A stretch of DNA of 64,000 nucleotides from Bacillus weihaiensis (GCF_001889165.1 NZ_CP016020.1:1462501-1526500), one strand, 5' to 3'. Positions 37,002-46,023 are shown, counted from the first letter of the stretch. Numbers and translations: made by a program. The notes: generated by a model not told the origin, from the sequence alone.

Positions 37002-37184
37002 TGATCACACCACCTCCATTTAGATTAGTTTCAACTATCAACTTTGCACAAATACAATATGCAGATTGAGGAAAAATGTACATTCTAATTTAAAGCGTAA
37101 AGCGACCTGAACTTGGATTATGCATGGAGCAGGAATAATATGATAAACTATGAATATACGAACCGAGAAGGAGATAAAGACAGG

Positions 37185-37508
37185 ATGCATATACAATTTA
37201 CAACAGAAGCGATTGGCAAGCTCCAAGAGAAGCTAAAAGAAAATCAAAGCCGTTATGTAAAGCTTAAATATGATACAGATGGCTGTGGATGTGTAATGAG
37301 CGGAGTTACCGCGTTATGGCTAGTTGAAGAAGTAGAGAGCGACGATGTGAAGATAGAGACAAATGATATCCCTTTATATGTTGAAAGAACAAAAATGGTT
37401 TTTCTAGATGAGGAACTCACAATTTCTTTTAATGAGTCAGCAAATTGTTATATGCTAAAAAGCCCTTCGCAAATCCTCAATCCTCGAATGAGTTTACTAG
37501 TGAAATAA
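37185..37508 (+). CDS. yqkB: HesB/IscA-like protein YqkB
   Basis: A 107-residue protein of the HesB/YqkB branch (MHIQFTTEAIGKLQEKL ... YVKLKYDTDGCGCVMSGV). It keeps a Cys-Gly-Cys near the middle rather than the canonical three spaced cysteines of IscA, so Fe-S binding is uncertain. The ATG behind AAGGAGATAAAGACAGG gives exactly the length expected for YqkB; the frame is open further upstream but without support. yqkC follows after 14 bp. Confidence 0.85.
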   Translation: MHIQFTTEAIGKLQEKLKENQSRYVKLKYDTDGCGCVMSGVTALWLVEEVESDDVKIETNDIPLYVERTKMVFLDEELTISFNESANCYMLKSPSQILNPRMSLLVK

Positions 37509-37522
37509 GGTAGGGTGAGAAG

Positions 37523-37765
37523 ATGAAGGACCGATTAACGTCAATAAAAAACGTAGCACTTGATAAAACATGGGTTTCATTTTTACATGATAATCATCCA
37601 TATAGCTTACTTCACTGGTCAATTGGTGGCTTTCATGAGGACACAAAAGATGTCTGGTTACTCCAAGATGAAATGTCCTTTGAAGCACAGGAATTTTCTA
37701 CAATTGAAGATGCAATTCAGTGGATGGACGAGCACATGGAAAATATTTCTGATGTGTTAGGGTAA
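37523..37765 (+). CDS. yqkC: Conserved small protein YqkC (DUF2552)
   Basis: An 80-residue soluble acidic protein ([35 protein letters not shown] ... [14 protein letters not shown]) that matches YqkC in size, order and character. Function unknown. It is probably cotranscribed with yqkB and is followed by a strong terminator. Confidence 0.8.
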   Translation: MKDRLTSIKNVALDKTWVSFLHDNHPYSLLHWSIGGFHEDTKDVWLLQDEMSFEAQEFSTIEDAIQWMDEHMENISDVLG

Positions 37766-37773
37766 ATTAGTCT

Positions 37774-37812
37774 AAAAAAGACAGGGTACCATGAAAGGTA
37801 TCCTGTCTTTTT
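37774..37812 (+). terminator. Terminator after yqkB-yqkC
   Basis: AAAAAGACAGGGTACC pairs with GGTATCCTGTCTTTTT around a 6-nt loop and ends in a T-tract. The A-rich 5' arm lets it act on the minus strand as well, for the convergent MFS gene. Confidence 0.88.
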
Positions 37813-37871
37813 ATCGTACTTTTCACATAAGATTCACTTCTTATGCAGACAGAAACAAGTGGGTATCGCCA

Positions 37872-39095
37872 TTACGATTTGGAAAAAGTCTTTCCTTTAT
37901 TAAATACATGCCCATGAGTTACCACTAGCAATGAGTATAAACAAAGGAAACATACAGATAAAACAAAGGCATAAACAATAGGTAACCAATCAGCAAGAAC
38001 TCCATAAAAAAGGGTACCAACACCGAACAAGCCGGTCATGACAGCATCTCGCGCAGAAAACACATTTGGAATTAACTCCTCATCGGTTTCTATTTGGAAG
38101 ATAGTCGTAATCAAAATAAGATGAAATTGACTAAACACTCCAACAGCTACGGAGCACCCAAGCGCTATCCATTCATTTGAAGTAAAACCAAACAGAATCG
38201 TAAAAATAGCGATGGTGATGGAGCTGAGAAATAAAATCCTTTGAGGAAACAAGGATAGAAGCCGTTTGTTCTTTAAGCAAATAAGTCCACCGATTAATAA
38301 ACCAGCAAAGAAACTTGAATTAATATATCCCCACCATGCCTCGCTTTTATGCAGTGTTTCATCGACATACACATATAAAATAGCCGCAATCCAAACGACA
38401 CTTGCAAGAGTATCAAGGATTTCTAAGAAGGTAGCCAAACGTAAAGATGGTTTAGTCCATAATGCCCGCCATCCCTTTAACATGGAATCTCCATGATTTT
38501 CAGAAGAGTGTATACGTTTCTTCTCTTGAACAGAAATAAACATCATGAAGAAGACAGACATAGCGAACAAAGCCAATGTAATAAGTAAAAGCTTCATTCC
38601 ACTAAAATGAGCGACGACAAGAGCTCCTAAAGGCCAACCACTAAAATGAAGCACTTGGTCTGTGATTGAAAGAAAGCTATTAGTTTTCATCAATTGATCC
38701 TTGTGAACAAGGTTCACCACCAGACTTTGACGAACAGGCACAGCCCATCCATCTAAAAAGGCAATGCCGGAAATCAAAAGGAAAACAAAGGAAACAGTAT
38801 TTGACGTATCAAAGTGAACGGTTGAAAAACAAAGGAAAAGTAACAGAAGCAAGAAGGTTTTCGCTCCTTGCGAGATGATTAACAAACATTTTAATTTTAG
38901 TCTGTTCACGACAAGTGGTAGAAACAAACCGCCAAGAAATCGAGCAATTGTAATTGAAAAAGGAACAAAAGCTGTATAAAATGCTGACTCTGTTAAACTA
39001 TAAAGTAAGCTAATGACACTCACAATATAAAAAACATCACCCAAATTAGCAAATGACTGACCAATCCATAGAAAAATAAACGATTTTTTAAACAT
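37872..39095 (-). CDS. MFS transporter, DHA3-type (MefA-like)
   Basis: A 407-residue membrane protein with about 12 helices. The N-terminus (FLWIGQSFANLGDVFYIVSVISLLY) is typical of the DHA3 drug:H+ antiporter group that includes macrolide efflux proteins. The loop after helix 6 is charged (QEKKRIHSSENHGDS). Substrate cannot be inferred. AGGGCGGGA precedes the ATG. It is monocistronic, between yqkC and yqkD, where B. subtilis has no such gene, so it may be an acquired or lineage-specific insertion. Confidence 0.82.
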   Translation of the reverse strand: MFKKSFIFLWIGQSFANLGDVFYIVSVISLLYSLTESAFYTAFVPFSITIARFLGGLFLPLVVNRLKLKCLLIISQGAKTFLLLLLFLCFSTVHFDTSNTVSFVFLLISGIAFLDGWAVPVRQSLVVNLVHKDQLMKTNSFLSITDQVLHFSGWPLGALVVAHFSGMKLLLITLALFAMSVFFMMFISVQEKKRIHSSENHGDSMLKGWRALWTKPSLRLATFLEILDTLASVVWIAAILYVYVDETLHKSEAWWGYINSSFFAGLLIGGLICLKNKRLLSLFPQRILFLSSITIAIFTILFGFTSNEWIALGCSVAVGVFSQFHLILITTIFQIETDEELIPNVFSARDAVMTGLFGVGTLFYGVLADWLPIVYAFVLSVCFLCLYSLLVVTHGHVFNKGKTFSKS

Positions 39096-39245
39096 AAAAT
39101 TCCCGCCCTTACTTATTTAAAGAATGTCTACCTATTAAAAAAATAAGAATCGGGAATAGTTACATTGGACAGGTTCCTTTCTTCAATGAATTTTATTGAT
39201 AGTATCAACATCAAATGCACTAGGGCGGGAACGCACATTTGAAAA

Positions 39246-40151
39246 TTAAAGTGTGAATTCAGCTAAGAATTCATCAATTGCTTTAGAGTACTCTTCACGA
39301 TTTTTCGCATAGGACATAGCATGAGCGCCTTTTTCCGCTAAGAAGAGCTTTTTTGGGCCCTTCTTTTTTTCATAGAGCATACTAGTCATATCAAAAGGGA
39401 TATAATCATCTTCTTTACTATGAATAAACAAAACAGGTTTACGAATCGTTTGTACGGCTTTGAAGGGTGAAACCTCGTGAAGGGAATAGTGATCACGAAG
39501 CTTAATGAAAGGCTTAGCGATAGGTAAAACAAAATAACTTGGGAGCTTAAACTCAACTTTTAGGCGATAAGCAAGTTGAGCTTCCAAATCAGTAAAGGGA
39601 CAGTCAGCAATATAAAAATCTGCTGCATCCTCAACCATTCCAGCATAAAGTAATGTCGTAACAGCTCCCATTGATTCCCCATGTATACCTAAGGAAAGGT
39701 ATTCACCTACCTGCTTTTTTACCCAGTGAACAACAGATTGAAGGTCATATTTTTCATAATGACCGTAACTCGTCGTTTTGCCACCACTATCTCCGTGACG
39801 ACGATGATCGTAAATGACAACATTAAACCCTTTTTCTAAAAACAAATTCATATACTTTACAGAATTAAGCTTATTTACAGTTACGCCGTGGCATATAATT
39901 ATGTACCGATTTGTTTGATGTGGTGCAACAAGTAATCCTTTAATATCATAGCCAAAGCGAGAAGGAATCGTAAATTCCTTTTTTTCTAGTTTATCATAAT
40001 CCGATTTTTGAAAAAGTCCTAAATCTGTATCTCGATCCATTAATTCCTGGTCTGATTTTTTTTTAATATACATCATTTTATTCGAAAAGAAAAAACCAAT
40101 AAAAAATAGATAAGATAAAAAGATAAGGGAACCAATCACTATTTTTTTCAT
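39246..40151 (-). CDS. yqkD: Membrane-anchored alpha/beta hydrolase (YqkD)
   Basis: A 301-residue protein with one N-terminal hydrophobic helix (IVIGSLIFLSYLFFIGFFF) and an extracytoplasmic or membrane-associated alpha/beta hydrolase domain. The nucleophile elbow is GIHGESMGAVT (Ser), preceded by YDHRRHGDSGG, with the acid/His positions in HSKEDDYIPFD and KGAHAMSY. AAAGGAG precedes the ATG. Substrate unknown; it corresponds to YqkD by order and length. Confidence 0.85.
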   Translation of the reverse strand: MKKIVIGSLIFLSYLFFIGFFFSNKMMYIKKKSDQELMDRDTDLGLFQKSDYDKLEKKEFTIPSRFGYDIKGLLVAPHQTNRYIIICHGVTVNKLNSVKYMNLFLEKGFNVVIYDHRRHGDSGGKTTSYGHYEKYDLQSVVHWVKKQVGEYLSLGIHGESMGAVTTLLYAGMVEDAADFYIADCPFTDLEAQLAYRLKVEFKLPSYFVLPIAKPFIKLRDHYSLHEVSPFKAVQTIRKPVLFIHSKEDDYIPFDMTSMLYEKKKGPKKLFLAEKGAHAMSYAKNREEYSKAIDEFLAEFTL

Positions 40152-40442
40152 AAAAACTCCTTTGCTGTTTTGATACCTAAAAGGTAAGTGTTAATTAGAG
40201 CGAACGTTAGAGGCTCCTGTGTAAGAAGGTTTGTCGAAGATCTGTCTATAACGATATTACCAAGAAAAACCAACGTTTTAGAAGACTACTTATCTTATTA
40301 TAAGTCTTTTTTCTGAAATTTTGTTTTACTTGTATCAATTTCCTACATGCTTATTTTAAAGAAACACAGATCTACAGAATGTAGATCCCTTTTAAATTTT
40401 TCTATTTTCGTAAACTTGTAGCTATTTATCAAGAGACCGGTC

Positions 40443-40494
40443 TGATTGAATTTCGTTCCAGTTGCTCGCTTTTTCCCGGGGCGGGCGGTGAGCC
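40443..40494. repeat. Degenerate GC-rich core of repeat B type
   Basis: A short run (TTTCGTTCCAGTTGCTCGC...GGGGCGGGCGGTGAGCC) resembles the left arm of a palindromic element common between genes of Bacillaceae. It stands out by its GC content in an otherwise AT-rich ~720-bp gap (40152-40875). The rest of that gap shows no gene. It is likely a decayed copy related to the elements at 27161 and 46973. Confidence 0.45.
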
Positions 40495-40837
40495 AAGAGT
40501 ATTGGATCAGTATCGATAGCTGGAAAAATCTTTCGAATCGTTGAGTAAGTTTTATATCCTATAGTTCTTGAAGGTCAAACGGGCTTCTTGTCGTATAAAA
40601 GTTATAGGGAATCTTCCTTCAGTCTCATCAGTTTTTGTGGTGCTTTCTTATTTCGACATTTTGGGGAGATACTCTCTTTTTGTGTCTTGAAAGCATTGAG
40701 GCTCAATGAATGCAATTTATGAAATTAATTTACTTAATATAAATTTCAAAAAATATTTAGCCAGCCAATATCACTTTTAAGGATAAAAGGGAGCTCGGAT
40801 CCTTGAAAAATAGTAAGGTTAAAAATGTGAATGTGAT

Positions 40838-40866
40838 AAAGGAAAAGGGAACCGTTCTAGGCTCCC
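40838..40866 (-). terminator. Terminator of the 40-codon gene
   Basis: On the minus strand GGGAGCC pairs with GGTTCCC (one G-U) and is followed by TTTTCC, ~10 bp beyond the small gene's stop. Confidence 0.7.
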
Positions 40867-40875
40867 ATTTTCGGA

Positions 40876-40998
40876 TTATTGCTCGGAGTTTTGGCGATTA
40901 GTCGGATTTAAAGCCTTTTTCATTTCTTCAGCAGCCATCATTTTTTTCGTAGTGTCCGCATTTACTTTGCCTTTTTGCCCTTTTTGTTTAGTCATCAT
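40876..40998 (-). CDS. Small highly charged peptide, 40 codons
   Basis: Encodes MMTKQKGQKGKVNADTTK... and ends ALNPTNRQNSEQ: 40 residues, Lys/Gln-rich N-terminal half and a helix-like middle (KKMMAAEEMKKAL). AAAGGAGCGAT precedes the ATG pair at ideal spacing and a terminator follows, so a complete small transcription unit is visible. No family recognised. It is divergent from yqkE, which is also a small charged protein. The composition recalls small spore-type proteins, but no known SASP signature is present. Confidence 0.65.
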   Translation of the reverse strand: MMTKQKGQKGKVNADTTKKMMAAEEMKKALNPTNRQNSEQ

Positions 40999-41175
40999 TT
41001 ATCGCTCCTTTCTCCTATAAAATGGCTAATCTGAAAATAAAATATACAGAAGGATAAGGAGGATATAGTTCCTATAGATGATATGAGAATATGAGAAGTA
41101 AAAAGTTATTTGACTTGATTACCGGGTTACATTATCTCTATAATTTGTAGAGAAGGCTTTTTGGAGGGATTAAAG

Positions 41176-41409
41176 ATGAAGAAACAAACCAAGAAAAAAG
41201 ATGATCAGAATGTATCTGTATCAGATCATTTAAATAAAGCACTAGTAGAGCAGTTAAAGGCGGTAAAGAAAGACTTGGCGATCGAGCAAGAGGAAAAAGC
41301 AGTAGAACTTGAGAAAAAGAAAAGAGAAGAACGAAAACAACGAGAAAAGAATAAAAGCTTTGAAGAGTTACTAAATGAAAGTTCATTATCTTGGAAAGAG
41401 TTTAAATAA
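41176..41409 (+). CDS. yqkE: YqkE-like protein (DUF3886), coiled-coil
   Basis: A 77-residue, extremely charged protein: KKQTKKKDDQNVSVSDHLN, then a long Lys/Glu helix (AVELEKKKREERKQREKNKS) and a conserved end FEELLNESSLSWKEFK. It corresponds to YqkE by position before yqkF and by its tail. The helix can form a coiled coil. The ATG is preferred over a TTG five codons upstream that overlaps GGAGGG. Function unknown. Confidence 0.82.
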   Translation: MKKQTKKKDDQNVSVSDHLNKALVEQLKAVKKDLAIEQEEKAVELEKKKREERKQREKNKSFEELLNESSLSWKEFK

Positions 41410-41498
41410 AAAAAATCAAAAATACAATGTACACCAAGCCGGGAAAAGGCTACTTTCTCCGGCTAAGTACTAAGCTAGACACATCACAATCTTAGTAT

Positions 41499-42410
41499 TC
41501 AATCTCGATGTTGCTCGTAGTAGTCAAGCTTTGCGATCTGTTGAAGCTCTAGATACAGTTCTTGAGAAAGTGACTCAGCATGAGTTGAGTTTGCATTTTC
41601 AATAATTTGCTCGATTTTACTTGCCCCTGGAATAACAGCTCCTACAACATCAGAAGCTAAACAATATTGGATAGCAAGATCAGTTAACGAATCTGCATAA
41701 TTCATCTTTTCTAGATCAATGAATAATTTTTTTAGCTCCTCATTATGATAGGAGAGGTAATTGTCAGTTTGAAGTTTCTGCTCAATTGGTTTTTTAGTGA
41801 GTAGACCTTTTGCAAGGGGGCCACGTGCAATTACACTCACATCATGATTTTTAATAGTAGAAAACCATTCTTCTGGACGGCGATCTAATAAACTATATTG
41901 CATCATAATTGAAATAATAGAGGACTTCTTAAGGTATTCCTTAATAACATTAGGTCGAATGGAAGAAATACCATAGTGACGAATCACTCCCTCATTCTTT
42001 AACTCTTCAAATGCTTCAATTGTCTCGTCAATGTTATCTTCGGTAGTCCCACCGTGAAGCTGATAAAGGTCAATATAGTCCGTTTGTAATCGAAGTAAAC
42101 TCTGTTTTACCGCTTCTTTTATGTATTTTTTAGAAGGATCCCATGTCCATCCTGATTGATTTTCATTCCAACGATTTCCTACTTTTGTCGCTAATATGAT
42201 GTCCTTGCGACGGTGTTTAAGTGCTTTCCCCACCAATGTTTCATTTTCTCCGAAATCATATAAATCCGCTGTATCCAAATAATTAATTCCTAGATCAATC
42301 GCTTTGTCTATAATGGATTTTGCATGTGATTCATCAGTCCCTAGTGACATACACCCGAGCCCCACTTCACTAACGTACAAGTCAGAATTACCAAGCTGCC
42401 TTTTCTTCAT
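41499..42410 (-). CDS. yqkF: Aldo/keto reductase (YqkF)
   Basis: A 303-residue NADPH-dependent aldo/keto reductase. It opens MKKRQLGNSDLYVSEVGLGCMSLG and has the catalytic tetrad segments LDTADLYDFGENE (Asp, Tyr), ATKVG (Lys) and YQLHGG (His), with the C-terminal cofactor loop VIPGASKIEQI. The ATG is favoured by the GAGGAG spacing; a GTG one codon upstream also exists. Physiological substrate unknown. Confidence 0.92.
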   Translation of the reverse strand: MKKRQLGNSDLYVSEVGLGCMSLGTDESHAKSIIDKAIDLGINYLDTADLYDFGENETLVGKALKHRRKDIILATKVGNRWNENQSGWTWDPSKKYIKEAVKQSLLRLQTDYIDLYQLHGGTTEDNIDETIEAFEELKNEGVIRHYGISSIRPNVIKEYLKKSSIISIMMQYSLLDRRPEEWFSTIKNHDVSVIARGPLAKGLLTKKPIEQKLQTDNYLSYHNEELKKLFIDLEKMNYADSLTDLAIQYCLASDVVGAVIPGASKIEQIIENANSTHAESLSQELYLELQQIAKLDYYEQHRD

Positions 42411-42527
42411 CACGCATCACTCCTCATGTATTCATTAGTTTTTAGAGTAGTATAAAGTGGTATGAAAATCAACTGAGAGCCTTTTGTTAACAAGGTCTAG
42501 TTTTAAAGGAGGATAAGTTATTATTTA

Positions 42528-42710
42528 TTAGTTGTTTGTATCACCCGGTTTTTGTTTTACTAGTTGGCAAGGGCGCTGTTCAATAGTCAGTTCAGCTTGG
42601 ATCCATTCTTGTAAGGTAGGGTATATTTTTCCATATTCCTTGAGTTTTTCTCGTACTTCCCAAGCTCTTCCAGACATAATGATTCCTTTTTCATGGCGAT
42701 AGATTTTCAC
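42528..42710 (-). CDS. mciZ: MciZ, FtsZ-inhibiting sporulation peptide (C-terminally extended)
   Basis: Encodes a 60-residue peptide whose first ~38 residues (KIYRHEKGIIMSGRAWEVR then EKLKEYGKIYPTLQEWI) align closely with B. subtilis MciZ, the 40-residue mother-cell inhibitor that caps FtsZ filaments. The gene lies between yqkF and nudF as in B. subtilis. A GTG start gives an N-terminus equal to that of MciZ; an ATG four codons upstream sits directly on the GGAAGGG ribosome binding site. About 20 extra C-terminal residues (ELTIEQRPCQLVKQKPGDTNN region) are not in the B. subtilis peptide. The match is from memory. Confidence 0.85.
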   Translation of the reverse strand: MKIYRHEKGIIMSGRAWEVREKLKEYGKIYPTLQEWIQAELTIEQRPCQLVKQKPGDTNN

Positions 42711-42744
42711 GAGGTCATCCATTCCCTTCCAATAGGTATGGTAG

Positions 42745-42771
42745 AATGTATGAAGAGAAAAAAACTTATAG
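42745..42771 (-). promoter_or_regulatory. Candidate sigma-E promoter of mciZ
   Basis: Reading the minus strand, CTATAAG is followed after 12 bp by CATACATT, which fits the sigma-E -10 pattern CATAnnnT; the spacer is slightly short. MciZ in B. subtilis is made in the mother cell under sigma-E. The element overlaps the nudF 5' region. Confidence 0.4.
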
Positions 42772-42787
42772 AACAGGAGCTAGAAAA

Positions 42788-43339
42788 ATGAGTGAATTAA
42801 AAGAAACGACATTAAACTCTAAGGAAATCTTTAAAGGGAGAATAATCGATGTGTACCTAGAAGAAGTAGAATTACCGAATGGAAAAACAAGTACAAGAGA
42901 AATTGTTAAACATCCTGGTGCTGTGGCAATCATTGCACTTACAAAAGATAATAAAATTGTCTTGGTAGAACAATTCCGTAAGCCTTTAGAAAGAACTTTA
43001 GTTGAAATACCTGCAGGTAAGGTAGAAAAGGGAGAGGATCCGGAAACTACTGCCAAAAGAGAGCTTGAGGAAGAAACAGGGTATACGTGTGAAAAGCTAG
43101 AACCACTGATTTCTTTTTATACATCCCCAGGTTTTGCAGATGAGCTAGTCCATTTATTTATAGCGAGGGATCTGGTTAAACTATCGGAAGCAGCGGAATT
43201 AGATGAGGATGAATTTGTAGAAGTGATGGAAGTCACAATGGAAGAGGCTCAAAAATTAGTTGAAAGCAAGCGAATTTATGATGCTAAAACAGCCTTTGCT
43301 GTTCAATATCTTCAATTACTAGAAAGAAGAGAAAGGTAG
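42788..43339 (+). CDS. nudF: ADP-ribose pyrophosphatase, Nudix (NudF/YqkG)
   Basis: A 183-residue Nudix hydrolase that splits ADP-ribose to AMP and ribose 5-phosphate. The Nudix box GKVEKGEDPETTAKRELEEETGY is complete and followed by FYTSPGFADE, the ADP-ribose-type signature downstream of the box. The ATG with CAGGAG upstream gives the family length; upstream in-frame ATGs have no support. It is divergent from mciZ and 32 bp upstream of yqxK, so probably in one unit with it. Confidence 0.94.
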   Translation: MSELKETTLNSKEIFKGRIIDVYLEEVELPNGKTSTREIVKHPGAVAIIALTKDNKIVLVEQFRKPLERTLVEIPAGKVEKGEDPETTAKRELEEETGYTCEKLEPLISFYTSPGFADELVHLFIARDLVKLSEAAELDEDEFVEVMEVTMEEAQKLVESKRIYDAKTAFAVQYLQLLERRER

Positions 43340-43371
43340 AAAAGAACGAAAAGGAGGTTTGCTGTTAACAT

Positions 43372-44538
43372 ATGAATAAATACTTCGCTGATTTACATAT
43401 TCACATTGGGCAGACGGAATCTGGAAAGCCTGTGAAAATAACAGCTTCAAAATCCTTAACCATAAAGAATATTCTAATAGAAGCAAGTGAAAGAAAAGGT
43501 ATAGATCTTATTGGTATCATTGATTGTCATGTTCCAGAAGTACTATCAACTTTAGTGAAATTAATAGAAACTGGAGAATGTATAGAATTGGAGCAAGGGG
43601 GAATTCAATTTCAACGTACGACTCTCTTGGTTGGATGTGAGCTAGAAATATACGATAAAAGCTGTAGTGGACCAATCCATGTGCTTATTTATATGCCAAC
43701 ACTTGAGAAAATGGCTACATTCTCGAATTGGATGAGTTCGAGATTAAAAAACATTACACTTAGCTCACAGCGTATTTATGAAGAAGGAAGGACAGTCCAG
43801 CGTGTAGTCAAAAGCTTAGGAGGTTTATTTATTCCAGCTCACATTTTTACACCGCATAAAAGCTTATTTGGAAGTGGTGTCAAGCATTCGCTTACAGAGG
43901 TGTTTGATTCTGCATTAATTGATGGGGTAGAGCTAGGGTTAAGCTCCAATACATGTATGGCTGATCAAGTGGAAGAACTTCATACCTATCCTTTTTTAAC
44001 AAATTCTGATGCCCATTCCCTTCAAAAAATTGGACGTGAGTATCAAAGCTTTTTACTAGAGCAACCAACCTTTCATGAAATAAGATTAGCACTTAAAAGT
44101 GAAGGTGGCCGGAAAATCATTGCGAATTATGGCTTAAATCCATACTTAGGTAAGTATTATGAAACAACGTGTGAAAAGTGTGGAGAAAAGCAGGAGGAAA
44201 ACGAACAACCTTGTGAAAAATGTGGGAGCACTCGCTACATTAAAGGTGTTGTAACTCGGATAAAGGAATTATCAAAGGATCATGGGAGAATTATCGAACG
44301 ACCACCATATTTTCACCAAATTCCTTTACAATTCATACCAGGAATTGGTCCGAAAACGTTAGACAAGCTAAAGGATTTCTTTGGAACAGAAATGAATATT
44401 CTTCATTATGTAAGTGAAGAAGAACTAAAAAAAGTTATACCAGTTACTCTTGTTCAATACATCATTGCTGGTAGGGAAGGAAAATTGCAGGTGAAATCCG
44501 GTGGTGGCGGCACCTATGGGAAAATTTTAGGAATATAA
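43372..44538 (+). CDS. yqxK: PHP-domain protein with zinc ribbon and HhH (YqxK/TIGR00375 family)
   Basis: A 388-residue protein. The N-terminal two-thirds is a PHP phosphoesterase-like domain (YFADLHIHIG metal motif, GIIDCHVPEV, FIPAHIFTPHKS, LTNSDAHS). It is followed by a four-Cys zinc ribbon (CEKCGE...CEKCGS, ~255-280) and a helix-hairpin-helix (IPGIGPKTLDKL, ~325-340). The combination suggests a nucleic-acid-acting hydrolase, but the reaction is unknown. AAAAGGAGG precedes the ATG. Confidence 0.88.
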   Translation: MNKYFADLHIHIGQTESGKPVKITASKSLTIKNILIEASERKGIDLIGIIDCHVPEVLSTLVKLIETGECIELEQGGIQFQRTTLLVGCELEIYDKSCSGPIHVLIYMPTLEKMATFSNWMSSRLKNITLSSQRIYEEGRTVQRVVKSLGGLFIPAHIFTPHKSLFGSGVKHSLTEVFDSALIDGVELGLSSNTCMADQVEELHTYPFLTNSDAHSLQKIGREYQSFLLEQPTFHEIRLALKSEGGRKIIANYGLNPYLGKYYETTCEKCGEKQEENEQPCEKCGSTRYIKGVVTRIKELSKDHGRIIERPPYFHQIPLQFIPGIGPKTLDKLKDFFGTEMNILHYVSEEELKKVIPVTLVQYIIAGREGKLQVKSGGGGTYGKILGI

Positions 44539-44574
44539 AAAAGAGTTCCGGAGGTGATGACCTATGGAACTCTT
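44536..44574 (-). terminator. Strong hairpin between convergent yqxK and a GNAT gene
   Basis: AAGAGTTCC pairs perfectly with GGAACTCTT, with an inner AGGT/ACCT helix. The T-run is on the minus strand (CTCTTTTTTAT), so it terminates the acetyltransferase gene; for yqxK there is no T-tract. Confidence 0.8.
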
Positions 44575-44624
44575 CAGTCTGCATTGGAAAATATAACGCA
44601 AAAAATCTAAACGTGTAGGAGTGA

Positions 44625-45200
44625 TTACGATCTAAAGGTCTTAGCATAGATACAAGTGTCTCTTAATTCTTTCCCATCGGCGGTAAGTTTATTTTGTTTT
44701 AATTGGCCCTCTAATGTAAAGCCGAGTTTAATAGGGATGCTTTTACTTTTGTGATTAGTTGGATCACATTTAATTTCAATTCTTTTCGCTCCTAAATGTT
44801 TGCGAGCGAACTCAATGATGCCAGTAACCGCTTCTGTCATCAATCCATTTCCACTAAATCTAGTATCAATCCAATAGCCAATTTCAAAGCTATGAGCATC
44901 CCAATTTATTCGATGTAATCCTGAGCTTCCAATAAAGGCATTTGTACTAGATTCGAAAAGTAAAAATCTTAGATCTTCGCGTAGAATAAACTGTGCGATG
45001 CTTCTTCTAATATTTTCTTCTGATTCATCTACAGTAGGAATCTCCTGTGCAAAAGGCATCCATGGTTTTAATTCGGGGAAGGAAGCGTGAATGGATTCTT
45101 GAACAACTTTACCATCACCATATCTCGGTGCTCTTATAACTAAACGTTTTGTCTTAAATTCAGAAGGGAAATCTAGTAATATTGGGTTCAATTCCACCAC
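44625..45200 (-). CDS. GNAT acetyltransferase, RimJ/RimL type
   Basis: A 191-residue GNAT protein: substrate-side start FKTKRLVIRAPRYGDG, then IGYWIDTRFSGNGLMTEAVTGII (acetyl-CoA loop) and HKSKSIPIKLGFTLEGQLKQN. These are typical of ribosomal-protein or small-molecule N-acetyltransferases of the RimJ/RimL group. The start is uncertain: GTG 45200 directly follows AAGGA, and a TTG three codons later is also possible. Substrate unknown. Confidence 0.8.
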   Translation of the reverse strand: MVELNPILLDFPSEFKTKRLVIRAPRYGDGKVVQESIHASFPELKPWMPFAQEIPTVDESEENIRRSIAQFILREDLRFLLFESSTNAFIGSSGLHRINWDAHSFEIGYWIDTRFSGNGLMTEAVTGIIEFARKHLGAKRIEIKCDPTNHKSKSIPIKLGFTLEGQLKQNKLTADGKELRDTCIYAKTFRS

Positions 45201-45317
45201 ATCCTTAGGATTTTATTGTAGTATATACGAGAAAACTAGAAAAGAAAACCATTTTAGATGCATAGATTGTTCCTCCTCTCATATACTCTACTAAGTGAGA
45301 AACGGGAGGAAATCAAT

Positions 45318-45971
45318 ATGCGTAAACAACTGCCATTAAGTGCTTTAATAAAACATCACCTTAAAGAGCATTCATCCATATATTTGTTTGTCTTTGTATT
45401 GTTTTTAATGGGAGTCATCTTTGGAGCCATTATTGTCAACAGCATGAATCTAAGTCAAAAAGAAGATTTGTACTATTATTTAAATCGATTTTTTGGACAA
45501 GTTGCCGAAGGGAATGTGGCTAGTTCAACAGAAATGTTTCAGCAAAGTTTTTTTCATAATCTAAAATATTTGGGTTTAATGTGGATACTAGGCATTTCTA
45601 TTATTGGTTTGCCAGTCATTTTAATTATGTTATTTATTAAAGGTATGGTCGTCGGGTTTACTGTAGGATTCTTAGTTAATCAGTTGAGTCTAAAGGGATT
45701 TCTTTTATCTTTTGTAACGGTAATGCCACAAAATGTATTATTAATTCCGGCATTTGTCATCATGTCAGCTGTAGCAATATCGTTTTCTTTAAAACTCATT
45801 AAGCAATTATTTGTGAAAAAGGGGACTAATTTTGAGACGCCGTTTTCATTTTTTACTAGATATGGAATGGTCTTTATATTTATCGGGGTGCTGGCAGTGA
45901 TAGCATCAGGGTTTGAAGCATACATCTCACCGTATTTAATGAAAAGCGTAGTTGGAATTGTTAGTAAATAA
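45318..45971 (+). CDS. spoIIM: Stage II sporulation protein M (SpoIIM)
   Basis: A 217-residue multipass membrane protein with about five hydrophobic helices. It belongs to the SpoIIM family, recognisable by [43 protein letters not shown] and the [10 protein letters not shown] segment. SpoIIM works with SpoIID and SpoIIP in peptidoglycan remodelling during forespore engulfment, expressed in the mother cell. The ATG with GGGAGGAAATCAAT upstream is taken. Gene order spoIIM-fur-yqzK-xerD follows B. subtilis (with small losses). Confidence 0.94.
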   Translation: MRKQLPLSALIKHHLKEHSSIYLFVFVLFLMGVIFGAIIVNSMNLSQKEDLYYYLNRFFGQVAEGNVASSTEMFQQSFFHNLKYLGLMWILGISIIGLPVILIMLFIKGMVVGFTVGFLVNQLSLKGFLLSFVTVMPQNVLLIPAFVIMSAVAISFSLKLIKQLFVKKGTNFETPFSFFTRYGMVFIFIGVLAVIASGFEAYISPYLMKSVVGIVSK

Positions 45972-45983
45972 TAATTATTATTA
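45969..45983. promoter_or_regulatory. Candidate PerR box upstream of fur
   Basis: TAATAATTATTATTA agrees with 13 of 15 positions of the PerR consensus TTATAATTATTATAA and starts at the spoIIM stop codon, 107 bp before fur. In B. subtilis fur is under PerR. AT-rich background lowers the weight of the match. Confidence 0.4.
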
Positions 45984-46023
45984 AGTGATATAAATTATTT
46001 TTATTAGATTAAAATCATTTTAG

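Noticed and set aside
41436-41464. Inverted repeat after yqkE (AGCCGGG / TCCGGCT)
   Set aside because: Short stem with a long loop and no T-run on either strand; not strong enough to call as a terminator.
45243-45268. Possible sigma-E promoter before spoIIM (CATAGATT)
   Set aside because: The -10 pattern fits, but no acceptable -35 element lies at the right distance.
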